From assembly GCA_905397405.1 (NCBI GenBank), contig CAJPVJ010000799.1, positions 1 to 20,366 of the forward strand: a stretch of DNA of 20,366 nt, in the 5' to 3' direction. Under the pieces are notes generated by a model. That model ran no database searches. It worked only from the letters and a program-made list of their open reading frames with translations, and was not told the DNA's origin. How positions within the stretch are numbered: the first letter of the stretch is position 1; each line of letters opens with the position of its first letter. Positions 1 to 7,562 of this stretch are shown here, in pieces. This DNA comes from Oppiella nova (lineage: Eukaryota > Arthropoda > Arachnida > Sarcoptiformes > Oppiidae). The translations under genes and the position numbers were made by a program.

Positions 1-181
1 GTTCCCAATCGATATCAACGCTGATGTCTTCGCTTAAGTACTCTTCGCGTGGGAACTGACTCTTGAGGCACGCGATGAACCGCTGGTTCTCCTCATCGGA
101 CCACTTGTCCAGACGTCGGTCGCGCCGGCGCTCCTCGATTTGGTCCAACTGTCGCAGCACTTCGTCCACTCGTGAGCCCAT
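1..181 (-). CDS. Second copy of the Myb/SANT-like gene, 5' part only (cut by window edge)
   Basis: Read on the minus strand, ATG at 181 opens 60 codons identical in protein sequence to the start of the gene at 9388-9996 (MGSRVDEVLRQLDQ onward). The two substitutions I see in the coding part are silent. The first half of the Myb/SANT-like region (DKWSDEEN) is included. The reading frame is open to the window edge, so whether this copy is complete cannot be told. Its promoter is copied with it, so it could be expressed. Confidence 0.75.
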   Translation of the reverse strand, partial: MGSRVDEVLRQLDQIEERRRDRRLDKWSDEENQRFIACLKSQFPREEYLSEDISVDIDWE

Positions 182-527
182 TGTCTGACACGTGCTCTTC
201 GGGTGGTGCGAGCTATGGATCAAACAAATCACTCAAATGTCATAAAAAAGTGCGAAATTCAACGCAAACTGTGTTTACGTTTTGCACACTATTTGAGGGA
301 CTATTCACTCATTGAATACAAAACACATGACAAACGCTTTCAAACACAGCGCCAACCAATGGGTGGTAACCAATGGCAACACGCGTTAGGCTTTGGGTTT
401 GGGTTTTATTTACCAAACAATCGCTCAGTTGTCACAAGAAGTTGAAGACACCGCGGATCACACCATCAGTTTGTCGCGCATTATAAGCCACTCCTAAGCC
501 GAAGAGTCACTCGCGAGGACACCTCCG
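182..527. promoter_or_regulatory. Duplicated divergent promoter (copy of 9997-10361)
   Basis: This is the spacer between the minus-strand Myb/SANT-like start (181) and the plus-strand ATG at 528. It keeps the CACGTG E-box (189-194) and two CCAAT boxes 14 bp apart (356-360 and 370-374), all present in the parental copy. It is shorter than the parent by 19 bp in total. Because these elements survive, it probably can still drive both the partial Myb/SANT copy and the chimeric ORF. That activity is inference. Confidence 0.6.
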
Positions 528-878
528 ATGTCACGATCGGCGCGACTAGAAGTGGGACAACGGGTTGAGTACAACTCGGGCTCCAAGAAACTGTTGGGAC
601 GTCTGGCGTACGGACCAAATGGTTTCCAATCTAGTTTTCATATAATTGAAAAGATCACCCCGGTCACTGCAACCATGGGTGTTTTGTTGTCAATTATGTT
701 TGGTATACTTCTAACTATTATTCCCATCACATTAGGAATACTTATGGATTCAAATGTTTTTTCACTCATTTATCTAAATATTATTTTACTATTTTTCTCA
801 TTTATAGTAATTCTACTCATATTTATATTAAACAGAAATTTTATAACCATTCACACGAATCAATCTAAACCTACATAA
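528..878 (+). CDS. Chimeric ORF: DCTN1 N-terminus fused in frame to MFS transporter C-terminus
   Basis: The ORF encodes 116 aa. Residues 1-33 equal the start of dynactin p150 (MSRSARLEVGQRVEYNSG through GPNGF). From about residue 38 (HIIEKITPV) it matches the last part of the neighbouring MFS transporters, including two hydrophobic segments and the tail FILNRNF. The start codon and its context are those of DCTN1. The CAP-Gly domain is cut before its GKNDG-type motif, so microtubule or EB binding is unlikely. Two membrane segments cannot make a transporter. The transporter part has no stop or frameshift although it differs clearly from the other copies, and its 3' flank resembles that of the copy ending at 3857. 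It may be a new chimeric gene, a transcribed by-product or a relic; the sequence cannot decide. Confidence 0.55.
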   Translation: MSRSARLEVGQRVEYNSGSKKLLGRLAYGPNGFQSSFHIIEKITPVTATMGVLLSIMFGILLTIIPITLGILMDSNVFSLIYLNIILLFFSFIVILLIFILNRNFITIHTNQSKPT

Positions 879-1355
879 ACTTCTTGATACAATTTATAAA
901 TGCTTTATTTTAATGTCAGCACTAATGTAAATTTATAAATTATAAGCATAAATCATTAATATAAATAATAAAATAATATTTATAATTAATATTAATAAAT
1001 AAATACATAATATCAGTATTAATAAATTATTCACAATCTATATATATATCATTGGTAAACATAATATCTTGTCATTTGTGTTTATTTCATACAACTTTTA
1101 GGCTTAGTTTGATTTAATTTGACTCTAATTTATTACACTTGAATTAAAATATATAAATTATATAATATAATTATAAATTTATAAAATAATTAGCTTTCTC
1201 TTAAAAAACAATTAAATTTGTAAACTTAAATTTTATTTATTTTATATTTAATAAATTAGGTTAGATTTATTAGCAATAAATTTTTAAACTCGTTGTTTAT
1301 TTCCATTTAACCATTGAGATGGACAGTACTGTACTATATTTGAGGTGTCAGTCCA
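879..1355. other. AT-rich spacer, partly repeated at 3858-4130
   Basis: No coding sequence is seen. Positions 879 to about 1098 resemble 3858 to about 4098, the 3' flank of the second transporter copy. Both copies then reach a shared stretch, TGAGGTGTCAGTCCAGTG, at 1341 and about 4108. Between these shared parts the left copy holds about 240 extra bases (about 1099-1336) that the right copy lacks. Confidence 0.7.
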
Positions 1356-2703
1356 GTGTGTTTTATTTAGTGAAAGATTGTGTGCATTTCTGTTAATCTT
1401 GTATATAATACATCTTTATTTTTCATTTAAATTACGGAACTCATCGTTATTTAGCATATTTAATATTACACAATTATTATTATTTTTGAACATTTTGTAA
1501 TAAAATGTATTTTTAAAAATAATTAATTTTGAAATTTTAAATCATTTATGACAATTCGCATTTCCAATTTAACCAAATTATTTAATCTCTTATACATAAT
1601 ATTATATTTCTAAAATAAAAATCAACTACATTTAGATAATGGACACCGAGATTAATTCACAATTGATTTCAACTCGATATAGATACATGCTCACACTTTC
1701 TTTGTTTATCACTTATTTCATTTATGTATGTATTAAATCTTATTTCAATTAAACACTACTGTTTTAACAGCATAAATATGATTGAAGGATTTGGCAAATT
1801 ATACTAGAGGACCCACACTTACAGATTTGGTTATAATATATAACTCAAGTCTGTCTATGGTTTCAGATACCGGTGCCGTTCAATACGCTTTCTTTGCCGT
1901 CTCCTCTTTATGTGAGAACTTTATTGACAATAAAATCCATATTTTGGAGATTTGTATTAAATACTAATTAAGATTAATTTTTTTATAGTTTTATTCGCTT
2001 CGGAGTACATTAACAAACAGATCGGTAAGTGTGTTTTATTTAGTGAAAGATTGTGTGCATTTCTGTTAATCTTGTATATAATACATCTTTATTTTTCATT
2101 TAAATTACGGAACTCATCGTTATTTAGCATATTTAATATTACACAATTATTATTGTTTTTGAACATTTTGTAATAAAATGTATTTTTAAAAATAATTAAT
2201 TTTGAAATTTTAAATCATTTATGACAATTCGCATTTCCAATTTAACAAAATTATTTAATCTCTTATACATAATATTATATTTCTAAAATAAAAATCAACT
2301 ACATTTAGATAATGGACACCGAGATTAATTCACAATTTATTTCAACTCGATATAGATACATGCTCACACTTTCTTTGTTTATCACTTATTTCATTTATGT
2401 ATGTATTAAATCTTATTCCAATTAAACACTACTGTTTTAATAGCATAAATATGATTGATTGAAGGAATTGGCAAGTTATTCTAGAGGACCCACACTTACA
2501 GATTTGGTTATAATATATAACTCAAGTCTGTCTATGGTTTCAGACACCGGTGCCGTTCAAAACGCTTTCTATGCCTTCTCCTCTTTATGTGAGAACTTTA
2601 TTGACAATAAAATCCATATTTTGGAGATTTGTATTAAATACTAATTAAGATTAATTTTTTTATAGTTTTATTCGCTTCGGAGTACATTAACAAACAGATC
2701 GGT
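1356..2703 (+). repeat. Tandem duplication of transporter 5' region (673-bp unit)
   Basis: Two head-to-tail units, 1356-2028 and 2029-2703, each start at GTGTGTTTTATTTAG and run through the upstream region, exon 1, exon 2 and the first 36 bases of exon 3 of an MFS gene. The offset is exactly 673 bp at both ATGs (1639 and 2312) and becomes 677 bp after exon 2 because the first unit lacks four bases (ATTG) before the exon 2 acceptor. Only a few substitutions separate the units, so the event is recent. Confidence 0.92.
1639..2024 (+). pseudogene. 5' fragment of MFSD4/NaGLT1-like transporter (exons 1, 2 and start of 3)
   Basis: Exon 1 is 1639-1725 (29 codons, MDTEINSQ start). Exon 2 is 1788-1911 and contains the family-like GPTLTDL motif. 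Exon 3 starts at 1989 after ATAG and breaks off after ASEYINKQI where the next duplicated unit begins. All three parts are open and their phases match the intact neighbours (0, then 1). Everything after the second membrane segment is missing, so it cannot make a transporter alone. The break creates a perfect GTAAGT donor at 2025, so the fragment might splice into the downstream copy. It is probably a pseudogene or an alternative 5' end for the gene at 2312. Confidence 0.75.
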
Positions 2704-3857
2704 TGTATGTGTTGTTTGGTAATTGTGGGAATCACTACTGCATTGAATGCAAGCGTCGGAAGAATTGGTAATTTGTTTGCAATCAGTGCCATCCGAGGGT
2801 TTGGTCAGGGATGGCTTGAAGTATTACTAAATGTGTGGATTGTCGAGATGTGGGGACAGGATTGTGGACCTTATATACAAGGAATTCATTTTATGGCAAG
2901 CATCTCAGCTATTACTGCACCCCTAATGGTCGCCCCGTATCTGAATAATGTGTTCAAACTTTATATCCCGTTCACAATCATTGGTGTATTGATATCAATC
3001 TGTGGATTATATTTGGGAAGTCTTTACTTTTATAAGAAATACACGCCAAGAGTTATTAATAAGGATAATAAGGAAAACCAGAGTGTAATTCAAATCTTGC
3101 TCATCAACTTTAAAACAGAATTAATGCCAACAAAACAGATATTTATGGCTATAATATTATGTTCATTACTCCTATCATTGACTTTAGGACTTTTAAACTC
3201 ACAACAGAGTTATCTCTCGACTTTCGCTCAATCGTGTGGATTACATCTGACCGATACATACGCTGCTTATCTCACGACAGGTCTATCAGTGGCGCAGGCT
3301 ATCAGTCGATTAATATCTATACCTTTATCTAAATATATAAGTCCTCAAATGATCATAATATGTGGACTCACATTGGTATTGATTTCTAATATTTTACTCT
3401 GGATATTTTCCAATTATTCGCTAACAGTGATGTGGGTGGCAAACATATTGTATGGGTTTGGGATTGGACCATTCTATGCTTCTTGTTATATGGACTCACA
3501 TTGGTATTGATTTCTAATATTTTACTCTGGATATTTTCCAATTATTCGCTACCAGTGATGTGGGTGGCAAACATATTGTATGGGTTTGGGATTGGACCAT
3601 TCTATGCTTCTTGTTATCATTTAATTGAACAGATCACCCCGGTCACTGCCACGATGGGCGTTTTTCTATCATTGATGATGGGTATCATTCAAGTCATAAA
3701 TCCGTGTGTATTAGGAGTACTCATGGAATCCAATCCATTTTCACTCATTTATCTAAATCTTATTTTAGTATTTTTCTCATTTATAGTAATTCTACTCATA
3801 TTTATATTAAACAGAAATTTTATAGCTATTCACACGAATCAATCTAACCCTACATAA
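2312..3857 (+). pseudogene. MFSD4/NaGLT1-like transporter, frameshifted by internal duplication
   Basis: Exon 1 is 2312-2398, exon 2 is 2465-2588, and exon 3 starts at 2666. Splice sites and phases equal those of the intact copies. The protein shows LLNVWIVEMW and CGPYIQGIHFM (about residues 124-147), then the QQSYLSTFAQ and LTTGLSVAQA segments. A 128-bp tandem duplication (3363-3490 repeated at 3491-3618) shifts the frame and gives a stop at 3508-3510, after the tenth membrane segment or so. Past the duplication the original frame is open again to the stop at 3855-3857, so the tail (HLIEQITPV through TNQSNPT) was intact until recently. No other damage is seen. It may be a very young pseudogene, a truncated but expressed protein of about 336 aa, or an assembly error. 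Confidence 0.8.
3363..3618 (+). repeat. 128-bp tandem duplication inside transporter exon 3
   Basis: Unit 1 is 3363-3490 and unit 2 is 3491-3618, each starting TGGACTCACATTGG. One substitution separates them: CTAACAGTG in unit 1 and CTACCAGTG in unit 2. A length of 128 is not a multiple of three, so the reading frame is lost. Unit 2 and the bases after it match the downstream copy at 5449-5600 almost perfectly, including at the one difference. Confidence 0.95.
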
Positions 3858-4398
3858 ACTTCTTGATATAATTTATAAATGCTATATTTTAATGTCAGCA
3901 CTAATGTAAATTTATAAATTATAAGCATAAATCATTATTATAAATAATAACATAATATTTATAATTACCGTAATATTAATAAATCAATAATAATATCAAT
4001 ATCAATAAATAATTCACAAATCTATACATATCATTGGTAAACATAATATCTTAGATTGCAATTTATTTGTATTGTCATTTGTGTTTATTTAATACAACTA
4101 TATTTGAGGTGTCAGTCCAGTGTGTTGTAGCGAAAGATTGTGTGCATTTCTGTTAATCTTTTATATAATACATCTTTATTTTTCATTTAAATTACGGAAC
4201 TTGTCGTTATTCAACATATTTAATATTTCACAATTATTATTGTTTTTGAACATTTTATAATAAAAAATAGTTTTAAAAATAATTAATTTTGCAATTTTAA
4301 ATCATTTATGACAATTCGCATTTCCAATTTAACCAAATTATTTAATCTCTTATACATAATATTATATTTCTGAAATAAAAATCAACTACATTTAGATA
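3858..4398. other. Spacer between transporter copies, upstream region of the third copy
   Basis: No gene is seen. The left part repeats the flank at 879-1098. The right part (about 4108-4398) repeats the region upstream of the ATGs at 1639 and 2312 with more substitutions. This is the presumed promoter and 5' UTR of the gene at 4399. No clear TATA box can be singled out in such AT-rich DNA. Confidence 0.6.
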
Positions 4399-5844
4399 AT
4401 GGACACCGAGATTAATTCACAATTTATTTCAACTCGATATAGATATATGCTCACACTTTTTTTGTTTATCACTTATTTCATTTATGTATGTATTAAATCT
4501 TATTTCAATTAAACACTACTGTTTTAACAGCATAAATATGATTGATTGAAGGAATTGGCAAATTATTCTAGAGGATCCACACTTACAGATTTGGTTATAA
4601 TATATAACTCAAGTCTGTCTATGGTTTCAGATACCAGTGCCGTTCAATACGCTTTCTATACCTTCTCCTCGTTATGTGAGAACTTTATTGACAATAAGAT
4701 TCATATTTTGGAGGTTTGTATTCAATATTAATTAAGATTAATTTTTTTAGTTTTATTCGCTTCGGAGTACATTAACAAACAGATCGGTAGTATGTGTTGT
4801 TTGGTAATCGTGGGAATCACTACTGCATTGAATGCAAGCGTCGGAAGAATTGGTAATTTGTTTGCAATCTGTGCCATCCGAGGGTTTAGTCAGGGATTGC
4901 TCGAAGTGCTACTCAATGTATGGATTGTCGAGATGTGGGAACAGGATTGTGGGCCTTATATACAAGCACTTCATTTCATGGCAAGCATCTCAGCTATTAC
5001 TGCACCCCTTATGGTGGAGCCGTATTTGAATAATGTGTCCACACTTTACATCCCGTTCACAATCATTGGTGTATTGATATCAATAAATGGATTATATTTG
5101 GGAAGTCTGTACTTTTATAAGAAATACATTCCCAGAGTTGTCAATAAGGAAAATAAAGAAAACAAAAATGCAATTCAAATCTTAATTCGTAATTTTAAAG
5201 TGGAGTTAATGCCAACTAAACCGATATTCATATACATAATATTATGTTCATTACTCCTATCATTGACTTTAGGACTTTTATGCTCACAACAGAGTTATCT
5301 CTCGACTTTCGCACAGAAGTGTGGACTACATCTGACCAAAACATACGCCGCTTATCTCACTACTGGCCTATCAGTGGCGCAGGCTGTCAGTCGGCTCATA
5401 GCCACACCATTATCTAAATATATAAGTCCTCAAATAATCATAATATTTGGACTCACATTGGTATTGATTTCTAATATTTTACTCTGGATATTTTCCAATT
5501 ATTCGCTACCAGTGATGTGGGTGGCAAACATATTGTATGGGTTTGGGATTGGACCATTCTATGCTTCTTGTTATCATTTAATTGAACAGATCACCCCGGT
5601 CACCACCACGATGGGCGTTTTTCTATCATTGACGACGGGTATCATTCAAATCATAATTCCGTGTATATTAGGAGTACTCATGGAATCCAATCCATTTGCA
5701 CTCATTTATCTAAATCTGATTGTAGTATTTTTCTCATTTATAGTAATTCTACTCATATTTATATTAAACACACGTTCAATAGTCATTCCTATGGCCAATG
5801 AATTTCGGGCCAAAAATATTTATATTATTCAAAATCATATATAA
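4399..5844 (+). CDS. MFSD4/NaGLT1-like major facilitator transporter, intact copy 1
   Basis: Exons are 4399-4485, 4552-4675 and 4751-5844 (intron phases 0 and 1; introns 66 and 75 bp; donors GTATGT and GTGAGA). Together they encode 434 aa, a normal length for a 12-segment MFS carrier in the plasma or organelle membrane. Family marks are GSTLTDL in exon 2 (GPTLTDL in sister copies), LLNVWIVEMW, CGPYIQALHFM, QQSYLSTFAQ, TTGLSVAQAVSRL with PLSKYI, and ITPVTTTMG. The pattern resembles MFSD4/NaGLT1 proteins, of which rat NaGLT1 is a sodium-dependent glucose carrier; the substrate here is unknown. The usual MFS loop motif (GxxxDRxGRR) is replaced by ASEYINKQIG. The last 20 or so residues (TRSIVIPMANEFRAKNIYI) are unlike the other copies and come from a local rearrangement. 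Exon 3 is a mosaic of its two neighbours. Confidence 0.85.
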
Positions 5845-6126
5845 GGTGTCATAAGATTTGTTTTATAGTGAATTGTATGCAAGAATCAGTACATAAACCA
5901 AAACAGGTTTTGTGTAAAAAATTAATACTGATACTAAATTATTAATACTAATTAATACTAAATTAATAAAAATTAATATTAATATAAATTAAATTGATAA
6001 AAGCTAGGGTTCATAGGTTGAACATTGATTAAAAATATAACATGAACATTTATCTCTACTTTCATATAAAACCTGTTGAATGCATTAGTTTGATACCGAA
6101 ATTCATTGGCAATAGTCATTCCTATG
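5777..6126. repeat. Short direct plus inverted repeats flanking a remodelled gene end
   Basis: CAATAGTCATTCCTATG occurs at 5777-5793 and again, same strand, at 6110-6126. GCCAATGAATTTCGG at 5794-5808 is the exact reverse complement of CCGAAATTCATTGGC at 6096-6110. At the left site the two motifs sit in direct-then-inverted order; at the right site they are one continuous stretch. This fits a copying event with a strand switch. Confidence 0.85.
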
Positions 6127-7559
6127 AATCAATATAACTGATTAACGTTAGTTCAAAATGAAAGTAGATTTCATACGTTATGGTCAAATATTTAAAAACA
6201 CATTGTACCATTATTTGAATAAAAGATCATTTGTTTAAAAAGTATTTATTATCATAAAAATTAATACCGTATTTATTTTACTGTAAACTTCTTGTGTAAG
6301 TAACTTTATTCAAAGTAAAAAAATTTATTTATTTTTGAAATTAAATTTTATTGTTATTGATGTTACAAAAGTTAGAAAGTGTTTACAACCGATTGCATAT
6401 TTGACCCTGATAAAATAAAATTTCTAAATAATGCTAATTTTATTAAGATTTTCTATCTTATTCATTTGATTACTTATTTGTTAAAATCTGTCCACCAATT
6501 ATTGAATTATTAAATAATGTATTAACTAAAAATACATTTTTGATGAATTTAATTTGGATTGTTCATTTATAACTTAGTTATAAGTTTAATATGAAACTCA
6601 TAGTGACTTTGCCTTTTCTAATAATTAATTAACTAATTTGGTTTAAGCTTAGAGTACAGGTATAATATACTAATAATAATTGTATTTATTGAATATAGTT
6701 TATTAAATTTAAGAAGTTCTCTTAAATAATACAAAATAAGCAATATATCATAAAAACAAATTAATTTCTTTGTCAAACAAATTATATTTAGTAATACATC
6801 TGATATTAGGCAAATCATTGAACAGTTTTGAGGCATAAATAAAAAATGATTAATCGCATTTAGTTTTATGTGACAAATGTTTTTAGTTTTTAGTTTTATT
6901 TTACAAATTCATTGATTTGTTACAATTTAATAAAATTCTTTAACTAGTCTGCTTTGAAAATAGCAAAATTAACTTGATCACAACGATAATTGCATATTTG
7001 ACCCTGATAAAATAAAATTTCTAAATAATGCTAATTTTATTAAGATTTTCTATCTTATTCATTTGATTACTTATTTGTTAAAATCTGTCCACCAATTATT
7101 GAATTATTAAATAATGTATTAACTAAAAAATCATTTTTGATGAATTTAATTTGTATTTTTCATTTATAACTTATAAGTCTAATATGAAACTCATAGTGAC
7201 TTTGCTTTTCTAATAATTAATTAACTAATTTGGTTTAAGCTTAGAGTAAAGGTATAAAATACTAATAATAATTGTATTTATTGAATATAGTTTATTAAAT
7301 TTAAGAAGTTCTCTTAAATAATACAAAATAAGCAATATATCATAAAAACAAATTATATTTAGTAATACATCTGATATTTTCAGGCAAATCATTGAACAGT
7401 TTTGAGGCATAAATAAAAAATGATTTATCGCATATAGTTTTATGTGACAAATGTTTTTAGTTTTTAGTTTTATTTTACAAATTCATTGATTTGTTACAAT
7501 TTAATAAAATTCTTTAACTAGTCTGCTTTGAAAATAGCAAAATTAACTTGATCACAACG
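5845..7559. other. Long AT-rich spacer before the last transporter copy
   Basis: No convincing gene is present. It holds the repeat pair above, a transporter tail relic and the large tandem duplication at 6393-7562. Two minus-strand ORFs of 67 and 61 aa inside the duplication are the same AT-rich sequence seen twice and look non-coding. The part next to 7560 is presumably the promoter and 5' UTR of the downstream gene. Confidence 0.6.
6096..6138 (+). pseudogene. Relic of a transporter 3' end
   Basis: Positions 6111-6138 can be read IVIPMNQYN then stop, which resembles the normal tail of the array genes (IAIHTNQSNPT, ITIHTNQSKPT). No earlier part of a transporter is seen upstream, so only the last codons of a lost copy, or of the original end of the gene at 4399, remain. 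The match is short, hence moderate confidence. Confidence 0.4.
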
Positions 7560-7562
7560 ATG
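6393..7562 (+). repeat. Tandem duplication upstream of the last transporter (about 597 and 573 bp)
   Basis: Unit 1 (6393-6989) and unit 2 (6990-7562) both begin TTGCATATTTGACCCTGATA and end with TTGATCACAACGAT. The second unit ends exactly at the ATG of the transporter gene (7560). Differences are mostly small indels: about 21 bases around 6765-6790 are missing from unit 2, four near 7165, and three are gained near 7378. The repeated part is noncoding, so this is a doubled upstream region. Confidence 0.93.

Larger units (their letters stand above)
1..628. repeat. Segmental duplication of 9816-10462
   Basis: This block matches 9816-10462 in the same orientation. It carries the start of the Myb/SANT-like gene, the whole divergent promoter and the first 33 codons of DCTN1. 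By eye I count about eight substitutions and two indels: 17 bp missing near 245 and 2 bp missing near 320, both relative to the right-hand copy. That is roughly 98-99% identity. Similarity stops at 628/10462, inside DCTN1 exon 1. The left end lies outside the window. It is the youngest-looking duplication here. Confidence 0.95.

Noticed and set aside
203-445. Plus-strand ORF of 80 codons in the duplicated promoter
   Set aside because: It lies in the spacer, is disrupted by indels in the other copy of the same sequence, and shows no recognisable protein features.
528-628. A functional CAP-Gly domain in the chimeric ORF
   Set aside because: Only the first strand region is retained; the GKNDG-type loop and the GIFVR end of the domain are absent.
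3432-3857. An independent small transporter gene
   Set aside because: It is the shifted continuation of exon 3 of the gene at 2312 after the 128-bp duplication, not a gene with its own start.
6633-6836. Minus-strand ORF of 67 codons, with a 61-codon twin at 7225-7410
   Set aside because: Both fall in the two units of the tandem noncoding duplication; composition is AT-driven (Ile/Leu/Tyr rich), and the differences between twins are indels and not silent changes. No family resemblance.
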